Positions 43,061 to 51,787 of a stretch of 64,000 nucleotides of DNA are shown here, piece by piece. The notes beneath the pieces were generated by a model. That model made no database searches and was not told where the DNA came from. It saw only the letters and a list, made by a program, of their open reading frames with translations. The DNA is taken from NCBI RefSeq assembly GCF_004365355.1, contig NZ_SODP01000001.1, forward strand, positions 2,879,399 through 2,943,398, given 5' to 3'. The stretch's first letter is position 1, and the number at the start of each line of letters is the position of its first letter. Source of the stretch: Kribbella pratensis (lineage in GTDB: Bacteria > Actinomycetota > Actinomycetes > Propionibacteriales > Kribbellaceae). A program made the position numbers and the translations under genes.

Positions 43061-44305
43061 TCACCTTTCACCAGCGACAACGGAACTGCTCTGCAACAAC
43101 AAGGAAGGGTTCGGCGAGAACGTCTGGTCGAGGACCAGGGTGGCGGCGCCGATCGCGCCGACGTCGGTGCCGAGCGCCGTACCCACGACCTCGAACCGAT
43201 GGACCGCGCGCACCAGGAACCGGCCGTCCAGCGCATCGCGCACCGCATCGCAGAGCACCGGCGCAAGGTGCTCCCAGTGCGGACCACCGAAGACAACCCG
43301 CTCCAGATCGAGCAGATTGGCGATGTCCTCGACGACCTTCGCGATCCGCCCGGCCAGCGCCACGATGATCTCCCGCGCCACACCAGGACCGTCCGCGGCC
43401 AACGCGCACAGCCGGGCGAACGCCGCATCCACCGCCGGCCGATCCTCGATATCGATGCCTTGGGCAAGTACGCCGGCCGCCATCGCCTGCTGCACGAGAT
43501 AGCTCGGCTGACTGCTCTCGCCAACGCAGCCACGCCGCCCGCAGTAGCAGACCGGACCGTCGGGATCGACGATCACGTGACCGATCTCGCCGACGTTGCT
43601 GGACGAGCCCCGGACGAGCTCGTCACCGATCACCAGGCCGGCGCCAACACCGGTCCCCAGATAGAAGAACAGGAAGCTGCCGCCCTGTCCGGCCCACTTC
43701 TCCGCCGACGCGGCGGCCGTGACGTCCTTGTCCAGCAGGATCGGCAGTCCGGTCCGCTCCCGCAGTTCGTCGCGGAGCGGGACCAGATGCCAGGCCGACA
43801 GGTTCGGCGGATCGACGACCACACCTCGCTCGACATCGATCGGACCGGGTGCCGCGATGCCCACGCCCGTGACCCGATCGCGCAAAGCACCGGAATCCGC
43901 GATCACTGCCTCGATCGTCTTCGCGATGCCGTCGATGAGTACGCCTGGATCGTCGGCGTCCTGCTCGACGGGTCGCCGCGCGACCACCTCGCCAGTGAGA
44001 TCGAGCAGTACGACGGTCACCACGGACGGATCGAGGTGCACACCGACGGCATACTGGCCGGTGGGTTCGAGCTCGAGCAACGTCCGCGGTTTGCCCAGGC
44101 CCGCGCCGCGCAGCCGGCCCGCCTCCCGCACGAGCCCGGCGTCGAGAAGACGACGGGCGATGTTGGAGATGGCCTGGCCGGACAGCCCGGTCGCTTCGGC
44201 GAGTTCGACACGGCTCAGTTGCCCGCTGCGGCGGATCGCATCGAGTACGACGGCATCGTTGAAGCCGCCGACCCGATCGAGATTCGTACCCCGCCGTACG
44301 GTCAC
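43061..44305 (-). CDS. ROK-family transcriptional regulator of the glycosidase operon
   Basis: Repressor of 414 residues. Winged helix: LDAIRRSGQLSRVELAEATGLSGQAISNIARRLLDAGLVRE (residues about 21-60). ROK domain: GVGIAAPGPIDVERGVVVDPPNLSAW, LLDKDVTAAASAEKW, GTGVGAGLVIGDELVRG, GEIGHVIVDPDGPVCYCGRRGCVGE (zinc motif with CxCGxxGC). It starts with GTG 44305, 12 bp downstream of the GH36-like gene, and formerly would have been adjacent to GH125. It is distinct from the ROK protein of the xylose operon. The ligand is probably a galactoside or mannoside released by the glycosidases. Confidence 0.92.
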   Translation of the reverse strand: MTVRRGTNLDRVGGFNDAVVLDAIRRSGQLSRVELAEATGLSGQAISNIARRLLDAGLVREAGRLRGAGLGKPRTLLELEPTGQYAVGVHLDPSVVTVVLLDLTGEVVARRPVEQDADDPGVLIDGIAKTIEAVIADSGALRDRVTGVGIAAPGPIDVERGVVVDPPNLSAWHLVPLRDELRERTGLPILLDKDVTAAASAEKWAGQGGSFLFFYLGTGVGAGLVIGDELVRGSSSNVGEIGHVIVDPDGPVCYCGRRGCVGESSQPSYLVQQAMAAGVLAQGIDIEDRPAVDAAFARLCALAADGPGVAREIIVALAGRIAKVVEDIANLLDLERVVFGGPHWEHLAPVLCDAVRDALDGRFLVRAVHRFEVVGTALGTDVGAIGAATLVLDQTFSPNPSLLLQSSSVVAGER

Positions 44306-44317
44306 AGAGTCCCCCGG

Positions 44318-45889
44318 TCAGTTGGCAGTCGGGTCCGCACCCCACGGACGAGACCAGTCGTAGTGGAGGACCTGGTCACCCGCCCGCCAGGCGTTGGGTG
44401 TGGTGTTGACGAGCCAATCGGTCGGCTCGATCCCAGCCGCCGCACCACCACTGAGCGCCAAATGTATACCGTTCCGCAGCGCCTGGTCTGACCGCTCGGT
44501 CCGGGCTGCTGGATCGATCGACAAGAACAGCGCAGTGCCGGATCGGGCGACCAGGTCGAGGAAGCGCTCGTTGAGCTCCCACGGCGTCTGCGGTGTGCAC
44601 GGAACGCAGTCCGCGTCCACGGCGAAGAACCGGTTGTGCTGCGGGAGCCGGAACGCGAGCGTGTTGACCCCCATCTTCCGGGTCCGTTCCCAGTCGCGCC
44701 CGGACGTGTCGTCACCGGTCCGCTGTACGTCGACGAGCCCGGCGGCGAGGTGGCCGACGGTGTTGCATCCGATCAGTACGACGTCCTGCGCCGCGGCACG
44801 GATCTCGCGGTAGAACGCGAGGATGATCTCGGCCGTCGTCCGCGAGGTGTCGTGGAGTTGCCAGCCGCCGCGGGTCAGCCGCGACCCCATCGCCGGTCCG
44901 AACGCGCCGAAGACGTCGTACGTGCTGAAGTCGTGCTTCACGAGTTCGAAGCCCCAGGACCGGAACCGCTCGAGGTCGGCCCGCACGCCGTCCAGGACCT
45001 CGGGGTACGACGGATCGAGCGCGCGGCCGGGCTTGTCGTGCGGTCCCTTCGACGCAAACGATCCGGGCTCGCGGACCAGGAGCGGCCGGAACCACAGGCC
45101 CGGACGCGCCCCGATCGCCTTGATCGCGGCCGCCGTACCCGCCATGTCGTCGAAGACACCCGGCGTACCGCGGTCCCAGGGCCCGCCGGAGCAGACGCCG
45201 CCCGGGTACCAGCCGTCGTCGACGACGCTGAACGGCTTGACCGGATGGCCGTCGGCGAGCTCGACGATCGTGGTCGCGTCCTGGAGGACGGCCTTCTCGT
45301 CGAAGTTCTCGCCGTACGCGTAGTACCAGTTGTTGGCCCCGACCACCGGCGCGGGCTCAGGTCGCGCCGGTAGTCGGGTGCTCATGGTGGCGACCGCTGC
45401 GTTCAGGGTCTGCCAAGGTGTGCCGCTGTCCTTGAATAGTCGCACGGTCGCCGCGGTCAGCGTCCGGCCCCTCAAGTGTGCCGGACCGCCGCCGTTGCGC
45501 AGGTCAAGCCAGAGCGTGAAGCCGTCGGCGTCGACCGTCCAGGCGCAGAACGCGCTCGGCTGCACGTCGACGCCTGCGCCGGTCGTGGCGCCGGTCCGCG
45601 GGTCGTACATGAGGAAGTACCACGGCAGCAAACGCTCGGGCTGGACGTGACGCCACTGCAGGTCGCCGTACGAACGCTCCCAGGCGTCGCCGAGGATCAG
45701 CGCATCCGCCGGCAGCTTCGAGGTCCAGCGGAGCGCAACGCGGGAGATCGTCGTCGCGGTGACGTCGACGGTCCCGTCGTTCCAGCTGACCTCGGCGCCG
45801 GCCGCGGACCAGGTCGGGCCCGATCCGACCGCGGTGATCAACCCGTCCGAGAGATCCGCCTGGACGAAAACAGCAGTCGGTTCTCTCAC
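44318..45889 (-). CDS. GH36-like glycoside hydrolase (alpha-galactosidase-type)
   Basis: Intracellular glycosidase of 523 residues. A beta-sandwich N-terminal domain (residues 1-190) leads to a TIM barrel: VVGANNWYYAYGENFDEKAV, PFSVVDDGWYPGG, GARPGLWFRPLL, LKRFRSWGFELVKHDFSTYDVFG with the KHD nucleophile strand, QDVVLIGCNTVGHLAAGLVDVQRTGDD (likely acid/base), and VNTLAFRLPQHNRFFAVDADCV. This is the clan-D layout of alpha-galactosidases and related enzymes. GTG 45889 has GAGGGAG just upstream. The precise substrate is uncertain; a galactose- or rhamnose-like residue would fit the clan. First gene of the glycosidase operon. Confidence 0.78.
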   Translation of the reverse strand: MREPTAVFVQADLSDGLITAVGSGPTWSAAGAEVSWNDGTVDVTATTISRVALRWTSKLPADALILGDAWERSYGDLQWRHVQPERLLPWYFLMYDPRTGATTGAGVDVQPSAFCAWTVDADGFTLWLDLRNGGGPAHLRGRTLTAATVRLFKDSGTPWQTLNAAVATMSTRLPARPEPAPVVGANNWYYAYGENFDEKAVLQDATTIVELADGHPVKPFSVVDDGWYPGGVCSGGPWDRGTPGVFDDMAGTAAAIKAIGARPGLWFRPLLVREPGSFASKGPHDKPGRALDPSYPEVLDGVRADLERFRSWGFELVKHDFSTYDVFGAFGPAMGSRLTRGGWQLHDTSRTTAEIILAFYREIRAAAQDVVLIGCNTVGHLAAGLVDVQRTGDDTSGRDWERTRKMGVNTLAFRLPQHNRFFAVDADCVPCTPQTPWELNERFLDLVARSGTALFLSIDPAARTERSDQALRNGIHLALSGGAAAGIEPTDWLVNTTPNAWRAGDQVLHYDWSRPWGADPTAN

Positions 45890-45924
45890 CTGGCTCCCTC
45901 GGGGCGGATTACTTTCCCCACAGA

Positions 45925-45953
45925 CTTTAGTTAGTGCTTCTCGGGCCGGTCAA
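45925..45953 (-). promoter_or_regulatory. Promoter of the glycosidase operon
   Basis: TTGACC (45953-45948) and CTAAAG (45930-45925) are 17 nt apart on the minus strand, with ACTAACTAAAG (an AT-rich stretch with ROK-operator character) at the -10 end. The promoter overlaps the stop codon of the upstream gene. Assigned from sequence only. Confidence 0.4.
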
Positions 45954-47132
45954 GGCGGCTACCGCGGCGACGAGACGGTCGACATCCGACTGGTCCGTGT
46001 ACGGCGCGAGGCCCGCGCGGACCGCTCCGGCCGGACCGAGGCCGAGGACGCGAGCAGGTTCGTACGCGTAGAACGAGCCGGCCGGAGCGTTCACGCCCGC
46101 CTTCGCGAGATGCTCGGCGACGGCTGCCGTGCTGTGGCCCTCGAGGTTGAAGAGCAGGGTCGGCGTCCGGTTCGCGGCGTGACCGTAGAGGGTGATGCCG
46201 GGGATCGCGGCGAGGCGGGACTCGAGGTCGTCACGGAGGTTGTCCTCGTACTCCTCGACGAGCTCGAGAGAGCTGACGAGCCGCTCGCGACGGGTCGCGC
46301 CGGTCCCGCCGAGGCTAGCCAGGAAGTCGACGGCCGCGGTCGTGCCGGCCAGCAGTTCGTACGGCAGCGTGCCGAACTCGAAGCGTTCCGGTACGACGTT
46401 CGACGACGGCATGAGCTTGTCGGGCTTCAACGTCTCGAGCAGCTCCGGCGAGGCGGTCAGCGTGCCGAGGTGAGGCCCGAAGAACTTGTACGGCGAACAC
46501 ACGTAGAAGTCGGCGTACGCCGCGTCGACCGGCACGTGCGCGGTGAGGTGCACGCCATCGACGTAGATGAGCGCGCCGGCCTCGTGGACCTGGTCGGCCA
46601 TGTGCTGCGTGTCGGGCCGCGTACCGAGCAGATTGGAGGCGCCGGTAACCGCGACCAGGCGGGTACGGTCGGTGAGGAGTGGAGCGAGGTCGTCGAGCTC
46701 GGAGGTCTCGGGGTCGAACCCGAGCCACTTGATCGTCGCGCCGACGGCCTCAGCAGCCTGCACCCAAGGGCGGACGTTCGCGTCGTGATCGAGCCGCGTG
46801 ACGATCACCTCGTCACCCTCACTCCAGGACTTGGCGAGCGTGCGCGAGAAGTCGTACGTCAGCTGGGTCATGCTGCGACCGAAGACGATGCCCTGCGCGG
46901 TCGTCCCGAGCAGGTCGGCCATCGCCTCCCGGGCGCCGACGACGATCTCGTCGGCGCGGCGCTCGGCGGCCGTGAGCTGACCCCGGTTGGCGAGCGCCGA
47001 GGTCATCGTTCTTGCTACCGCGTCGGCGACGGCCTGCGGCGTCTGTGAGCCGCCCGGGCCGTCGAAGTGTGCCGCTCCCTCGTCGAGCGCGGGGAACTGC
47101 TTCCGGACCGCCACCACATCGAAGGCACTCAT
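45927..47132 (-). CDS. Class V aminotransferase, cysteine desulfurase-like (VC1184 family)
   Basis: PLP enzyme of 401 residues. VVAVRKQFPALDEGAAHFDGPGGSQTPQAVADAV is the family start, DEVIVTRLDHDANVRPW the cofactor-ring His region, YVDGVHLTAHVPVDAAYADFYVCSPYKFFGPHLG contains the Schiff-base Lys. The usual C-terminal RxGxHCA loop with the catalytic Cys of SufS is replaced by VRAGLAPYTD, so desulfurase activity is doubtful. ATG 47132 is preferred, because AGAGAGG lies 9 nt upstream, over ATG 47141. Divergent from the EamA transporter. Substrate unknown. Confidence 0.88.
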   Translation of the reverse strand: MSAFDVVAVRKQFPALDEGAAHFDGPGGSQTPQAVADAVARTMTSALANRGQLTAAERRADEIVVGAREAMADLLGTTAQGIVFGRSMTQLTYDFSRTLAKSWSEGDEVIVTRLDHDANVRPWVQAAEAVGATIKWLGFDPETSELDDLAPLLTDRTRLVAVTGASNLLGTRPDTQHMADQVHEAGALIYVDGVHLTAHVPVDAAYADFYVCSPYKFFGPHLGTLTASPELLETLKPDKLMPSSNVVPERFEFGTLPYELLAGTTAAVDFLASLGGTGATRRERLVSSLELVEEYEDNLRDDLESRLAAIPGITLYGHAANRTPTLLFNLEGHSTAAVAEHLAKAGVNAPAGSFYAYEPARVLGLGPAGAVRAGLAPYTDQSDVDRLVAAVAALTGPRSTN

Positions 47133-47244
47133 GAGCGTCATCCTCTCTCGCCCCTGACACCCGCCGCTACGTGCTGTCCATTACTCACAGCCAGCTGCCC
47201 GAATACGGATAAAAATCTCCGGAATGTCGGTGACGTAGTGCAGG

Positions 47245-48210
47245 ATGTCAGGAGTGAGTACCGTTACGACTCCTGACAAGGCTCCGGTGCGGGCCTGGCT
47301 CCCGGTGATGCTGGCCCTGGCCGCGATCTGGGGCTGCAGCTTCCTGTTCATCTCGGTCGGCGTGCGGGAGTTGCCGCCGCTCTACCTGGCGCTCGGGCGG
47401 GTGATCGCGGGGTCCGTCGTACTGCTCGCGATCCTGGTCGTGAAGCGCGAGTCGCTCCCGCGCGATCCGCGGCTGTGGGCGCACTCGTTCGTCGCCGGTG
47501 CGATCGGCTCAGCGATCCCGTGGACTCTGTTCGGGTACGGCGAGGAGCGCATCCCGTCGTTGCTGGCCGGCATCTGGAACGGGATCACCCCGTTGATCGT
47601 GCTGCCGATCGCCGTGCTGATCTTCCGCACCGAGGTGTTCTCGGTACAGCGCGGTGTCGGGCTGCTGATCGGGTTCACCGGGATGCTCGTCGTCCTCGGC
47701 GCGTGGCGGGTCGACAGTGGCGCAGACCTGCTCGGGCAGGGGCTGTGCATGCTCGCGGCGGTGTTCTACGGACTCGCGATCCCTTACCAGAAGAAGTTCC
47801 TGGCCGGGACGACCCTGTCCGGTACCGCGCTGTCCGCAGCCTTGTTGCTGTGCGCAACTGTTCAGCTGGCGATCGTCGCGCCGATCGTGACCCGGCAGGC
47901 GCCGCCCGCGCCGTGGTCGCTGTCGATCGAGGTGGTGCTGAGCGTCGTCGCGCTCGGTGCCCTCGGCAGCGGGCTCGCCTTCGTGCTGAACATGCGCAAC
48001 ATCCGGCTGATCGGCGCGAGCCGCTCGTCGATGGTCACGTACCTGATGCCAGTCTTCTCGATCCTGGTCGGCGTGATCGTCCTGCACGAGCACATCACCT
48101 GGTACCAGCCGGTCGGCGGCCTCATCGTCCTGCTGGGAGTGGCGGTCTCGCAGGGCGTCCTCACCTCGCTCCGCCAGAAGCCCGTCGTCGCGGCCCAGGC
48201 GACCATCTGA
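47245..48210 (+). CDS. EamA-family DMT transporter
   Basis: Ten-segment membrane transporter of 321 residues composed of two EamA halves. LALAAIWGCSFLFISVGVRELPPLYLALGRVIAGSVVL opens half one and LCMLAAVFYGLAIPYQKKFLAG half two; LGSGLAFVLNMRNIRLIGASRSSMVTYLMPVFSILVGVIVLHEHITWYQPVGGLIVLLGVAVS is the conserved end with the E-x-ITW motif. Probably exports amino acids or related metabolites. Start ATG 47245; a GTG 9 nt later is possible. Convergent with the next DMT gene. Confidence 0.9.
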   Translation: MSGVSTVTTPDKAPVRAWLPVMLALAAIWGCSFLFISVGVRELPPLYLALGRVIAGSVVLLAILVVKRESLPRDPRLWAHSFVAGAIGSAIPWTLFGYGEERIPSLLAGIWNGITPLIVLPIAVLIFRTEVFSVQRGVGLLIGFTGMLVVLGAWRVDSGADLLGQGLCMLAAVFYGLAIPYQKKFLAGTTLSGTALSAALLLCATVQLAIVAPIVTRQAPPAPWSLSIEVVLSVVALGALGSGLAFVLNMRNIRLIGASRSSMVTYLMPVFSILVGVIVLHEHITWYQPVGGLIVLLGVAVSQGVLTSLRQKPVVAAQATI

Positions 48211-48215
48211 GCGGC

Positions 48216-48315
48216 GGATCTGGGCCACTGACCAACCTCCGCCCGCGGCCGGTAGCGGGTGCCGGCTGAGCGTGAGCCGCGCCGGCAACGGCCAGTTGGT
48301 CAGTGGCGCAGATCC
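48216..48315. repeat. Palindromic element family A, copy 1
   Basis: Arms 48216-48236 and 48295-48315 pair at 20 of 21 positions around a 58-nt GC-rich loop. The arm reads GGATCTGGGCCACTGACCAA. It fills the space between two convergent stop codons (48210 and 48324). A related copy is at 58827-58929. It could act as a bidirectional terminator or be a small mobile palindrome. Confidence 0.85.
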
Positions 48316-48323
48316 GGGTTCGG

Positions 48324-49319
48324 TCAGGCGTGGCGGCGGAGGTTGGGGACGGCTGCGACCGCGACCGCGGCGAGAGCGAGCAGCGTCCCCGCGACGACCG
48401 GCACCGTGACCGGCTTGTCGGCGACGGGCACGAAGACGTCGATGAACAGGCTCGCGATGAGCTGGCCGGCGATCGTGCCGAGGCCGAGTACGAAGACGCC
48501 GACGACCCGGACCACTGCGGCGGCGGCGCTGATGAAGATCACACCGCAGGCGCCGCCGAAGTACAGCCAGGGCTCGCTCGGGAGGTGTCGCGGTGCGCCA
48601 CGAAATGCGAGATCGACCAGGAAGACGAGCAGCAGGGCCGCGAATCCGACCAGGAAGTTGACGACCCCGGCGGCGACCGCGCCGTACGCATCGGAGGAAG
48701 CGGTCCGCGCGACCCGGCCGTTGATGGCCTGCTGTACGGCGGTGCCGACGCCGCCGAGCGCGGGCAGGACCGCGAGCAGCAGGCCGTCGGGGTGACTCAA
48801 CTGCTCCGATACCGCCAGGGCGACCGCGACCAGAGCGATCATCGCGCCGACGATCCGGATCGGGGTGAGCGGCTGCGGGCCGGCGGGTCCGAAGCCGAGA
48901 CGGTCGACGACCAGGCTGCTGATCGCCTGCCCTGCCACACCGGCCACCAGGAAGACCGCGACGCCGATGATGGAGACAGTGATCGACTGCGTCGCGACGA
49001 GGAAGGCGCCTGCGAGTCCACCGAGGCACTGCCACCAGCGCAGACCGCCGTACCCGCGCATCGGTCTGCGGATCGTGCGCCAGACGTTGCCGAGTCCGCG
49101 ACGTACAGGCGGCACCACGGCGGTCGCGATCAGCAGGATCAGTAGGCCGGTGCCGAACGAGATCAGTGCTGCGGGGATCCCGTCTCCGAGGATTCCGCCG
49201 AGTTCGCCGTTCAGCCGCGACTGCACCGCGACGAGCATGCCGATCCCGAACGCCGAGACGAGGCCGACGAGATGGTGCTGCCGGGTCGACACGGCGGGAG
49301 GCGAGGCGGTTGTTGTCAC
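48324..49319 (-). CDS. DMT-family transporter, YdcZ/DUF606 type
   Basis: Membrane protein of 331 residues formed of two YdcZ-like halves with about ten segments. GLVSAFGIGMLVAVQSRLNGELGGILGDGIPAALISFGTGLLIL starts the first half (QSRxNGELG motif) and VLPALGGVGTAVQQAINGRVARTASSDAYGAVAAGVVNFLVGFAALLL repeats it in the second half (QQAINGRV). Transport substrate is not known. It starts with GTG 49319; CATGAT (49331-49326) 6 nt upstream could be the -10 box. Convergent with the EamA gene, and followed upstream by rsmB on the same strand. Confidence 0.88.
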   Translation of the reverse strand: MTTTASPPAVSTRQHHLVGLVSAFGIGMLVAVQSRLNGELGGILGDGIPAALISFGTGLLILLIATAVVPPVRRGLGNVWRTIRRPMRGYGGLRWWQCLGGLAGAFLVATQSITVSIIGVAVFLVAGVAGQAISSLVVDRLGFGPAGPQPLTPIRIVGAMIALVAVALAVSEQLSHPDGLLLAVLPALGGVGTAVQQAINGRVARTASSDAYGAVAAGVVNFLVGFAALLLVFLVDLAFRGAPRHLPSEPWLYFGGACGVIFISAAAAVVRVVGVFVLGLGTIAGQLIASLFIDVFVPVADKPVTVPVVAGTLLALAAVAVAAVPNLRRHA

Positions 49320-49367
49320 CTCACCATCATGACCGTCCAGCCAATAGCTGCTGACAGCAGGTCCCCA

Positions 49368-50780
49368 TTACGACCGTCGGATCAGCGCCAGGTACATCGC
49401 GTCGGTGCCGTGCAGATGCGGCCAGAGCTGGACGTCGGGTCCGTCTCCCAGATCCGGTACGCCGGGGAACAACGCCCGTGCGTCTTCGAGGGACGCGTCG
49501 TCGCGGCGGCCCAGGACGGCGTCGACGACCGCGCGGGTCTCGTCGGGATGAGGCGAGCAGGTCACGTACGCGACCACGCCGCCCGGACGGACCGAGGTGA
49601 TCGCGGAGTCGAGCAGCGCCTCCTGGAGCGGACGCAGCTCGACGACGTCTTCCGGCGTACGGCGCCAGCGGGCCTCGGGGCGACGCCTGAGCGCGCCAAG
49701 TCCGCTGCAGGGGACATCGGCGAGCACGCGGTCGAAGGAGCCGGCCGGCCAGGTCGGCTTGGTGCCATCCCCCACGAGAACCTTGTGATTGCCCGGGATC
49801 GCGCGCAGGTTCGAGCGGACCAGCTCGGCCCGGTGCTTGAGCGGCTCGACGGCGGTCAACTGCCCGTCGCGCTCGCGAACGAGCGTCGCCAGCAGCGCGG
49901 ACTTCCCGCCCGGCCCCGCACACAGGTCCAGCCAGTTGGCGTCATCCCCGTCAACCTTCGCTGAAGCCAACGCGACCGCGACCAGCTGCGACCCCTCGTC
50001 CTGCACGCCGGCCCGCCCGGTAGCAACGGCTTCGATCCGGCCCGGATCACCTCCACCTTCAAGCACAGCGCCGTACTGCGACCACCGCGCCGGACTCGCC
50101 CCAGCCGCAACCAGCTCGTCAACCTCCGCCAGCCCCGGCCGAACAGCAAGCGTCACCCGAGGAGGCTCGTTGTCAGCGACAAGCAACCGCTCCAGCTCGA
50201 CCGCCTCATCACCTGGCGGGGCAGCGCCCGGTCCGGCTGTGAGGGCGCGGTCGAAGGCCTCCACGACCCACCGCGGGTGGGCTTCGGCCATCGCCAGGAA
50301 GCCCAGACGATCCTCATCCGGTGACGGGGCGACCGTGTCGATCCACTGGTCCAGGGTGCGCTGGCTGATCTTCCGGAGTACGGCGTTGACGATGCCGGTG
50401 CGTTTCTGGCCGAGTTCGGAGCGGGTCAGCGTGACCATCTCGTTGACCGCGGCGTACGAGTCGACTCGCATGTTGAGTAGCTGGTGTGCGCCGAGGCGGA
50501 GCAGGTCGAGGAGTTCGGGGTCGAGGTCCGCCAACGGGCGGGAGGCGCTGCGTGCGAGGAATGCGTCGTACGTGCCCTGCCAGCGCAGCGTCCCGTGGAC
50601 GAGCTCGGTGCAGAACGCCGCGTCGCGACCGGACAGGCGTGCATCGCGGAGAGCCTTGTTGAGGGCGAGGTTCGCGTAGGCACCCTCGGCCGTCACCTGC
50701 CGGATGACTTGAAAGGCAACCCGCCGGACCCGATCCGGCCGGACCTGCGGCGCACGATTGCGAGGAGACCGATCACTCAC
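49368..50780 (-). CDS. rsmB: 16S rRNA (cytosine-967-C5)-methyltransferase RsmB
   Basis: Ribosome maturation enzyme of 470 residues. The N-terminal NusB-like domain (residues about 15-160; LSGRDAAFCTELVHGTLRWQGTYDAFL, LLRLGAHQLLNMRVDSYAAVNEMV) binds RNA. The methyltransferase domain has DEGSQLVAVAL, LDLCAGPGGKSALLATL (SAM motif I), DRVLADVPCSGLGALRRRPEARWRR (motif IV with the PC cysteine) and VAYVTCSPHPDE (motif VI with the TC nucleophile). The GTG start lies in a hairpin (50772-50818). Located 65 bp downstream of fmt, a normal actinobacterial order. Confidence 0.94.
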   Translation of the reverse strand: MSDRSPRNRAPQVRPDRVRRVAFQVIRQVTAEGAYANLALNKALRDARLSGRDAAFCTELVHGTLRWQGTYDAFLARSASRPLADLDPELLDLLRLGAHQLLNMRVDSYAAVNEMVTLTRSELGQKRTGIVNAVLRKISQRTLDQWIDTVAPSPDEDRLGFLAMAEAHPRWVVEAFDRALTAGPGAAPPGDEAVELERLLVADNEPPRVTLAVRPGLAEVDELVAAGASPARWSQYGAVLEGGGDPGRIEAVATGRAGVQDEGSQLVAVALASAKVDGDDANWLDLCAGPGGKSALLATLVRERDGQLTAVEPLKHRAELVRSNLRAIPGNHKVLVGDGTKPTWPAGSFDRVLADVPCSGLGALRRRPEARWRRTPEDVVELRPLQEALLDSAITSVRPGGVVAYVTCSPHPDETRAVVDAVLGRRDDASLEDARALFPGVPDLGDGPDVQLWPHLHGTDAMYLALIRRS

Positions 50781-50818
50781 GCCTCCACCTCGCTGCGCTC
50801 GGTTCCGGCGTGAGTGAT
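50772..50818. promoter_or_regulatory. Hairpin around the rsmB start codon
   Basis: ATCACTCACGCC (50772-50783) and GGCGTGAGTGAT (50807-50818) are perfect 12-bp arms with a 23-nt loop. The rsmB GTG (50780-50778) lies inside one arm and its purine-rich GGTGGAGG ribosome site inside the loop side, so folding in the mRNA could limit initiation. Only the fold potential is seen. Confidence 0.5.
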
Positions 50819-50845
50819 TGCACTGCTGTGCTTGTTGTTCACTCG

Positions 50846-51787
50846 CTACGCTCGCTCACAGGACGGACCCAGCCGATCGTCATCGGTCAGACGGATACCG
50901 CGCGCCCAGTCGGCCGCGGCCATCGGCTTCTTGCCCTGCGGCTGAACCGTGACCAACTCGACCGCGCGGCTCCCGGTGCCGACCTTCACACTCGACTTTG
51001 TTGCCTGCAGTTCGCCGGGCTTCAGCTCGTCGTCGGTCAGCCGGACGGCGAGCACCTTCAGCCGCTCGCCCCGGAACGTCGTCCACGCCCCCGGCGCCGG
51101 GTTGCACCCGCGCACCAGCCGATCGACCCGCTGCGCCGGCGCATTCAGATCCAGCTCGGCATCCTCGACCGTGATCTTCGGCGCGAGCGTCACGCCGTCG
51201 GCCGGCTGCTCCCGAGCCTCCAGTACGCCGGCCTCGATACCGTCCAACGTGTCGACCAAGAGCTTCGACCCCGACACAGCCAGCCGGTGCAACAGGTCAC
51301 CCGAGGTGTCCGACGGGCCGATCGGCTCGGTCAGTACGCCGTACACGGGTCCCGCGTCGAGCGCCTTCACGATCCGGAACGTGCTTGCTCCCGTGACGTC
51401 GTCGCACGCGATGATCGAGTGCTGAACCGGCGCGGCCCCACGCCACGCGGGCAGCACCGAGAAGTGCAGGTTGATCCAGCCGTACCGCGGGATGTCGAGC
51501 GCAGCCTGCGGCAGCAGACCGCCGTACGCGACGACCGGGCAGGCGTCCGGCGCGATCTCCCGCAGCCGGGCCAGGAAGTCCGGGTCGCTCGGTTTGACCG
51601 GCTTCAGGATCTCGATCCCGCCGAGCTCTTCGGCGTACTGCGCGACCGGTGAGGCGACGAGCTTGCGCCCGCGGCCGGCCGGCGCATCCGGGCGGGTGAC
51701 GACGCCGACGAGTTCGTGGCGGCTGGCAACGATCGCCTCGAGAGCGATGACAGCTGGTTCCGGCGTACCGGCGAAGACGACTCTCAA
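50846..51787 (-). CDS. fmt: Methionyl-tRNA formyltransferase
   Basis: Formylates Met-tRNA for translation initiation using 10-formyl-THF. The protein has 313 residues: [22 protein letters not shown] at the start, [62 protein letters not shown] with the catalytic Asn and His (NLHxSLLPxxRGAAP), and a C-terminal OB-type tRNA-binding domain ([14 protein letters not shown]). Start TTG 51787 overlaps the def stop (TTGA), which fixes it. The def-fmt pair is conserved in bacteria. Confidence 0.95.
   Translation of the reverse strand: MRVVFAGTPEPAVIALEAIVASRHELVGVVTRPDAPAGRGRKLVASPVAQYAEELGGIEILKPVKPSDPDFLARLREIAPDACPVVAYGGLLPQAALDIPRYGWINLHFSVLPAWRGAAPVQHSIIACDDVTGASTFRIVKALDAGPVYGVLTEPIGPSDTSGDLLHRLAVSGSKLLVDTLDGIEAGVLEAREQPADGVTLAPKITVEDAELDLNAPAQRVDRLVRGCNPAPGAWTTFRGERLKVLAVRLTDDELKPGELQATKSSVKVGTGSRAVELVTVQPQGKKPMAAADWARGIRLTDDDRLGPSCERA

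Noticed and set aside
48216..48315. A standard intrinsic terminator
   Set aside because: The stem is long with a 58-nt loop and no T-run on either side, so the usual rho-independent form does not apply, though a terminator role by another mechanism remains possible.
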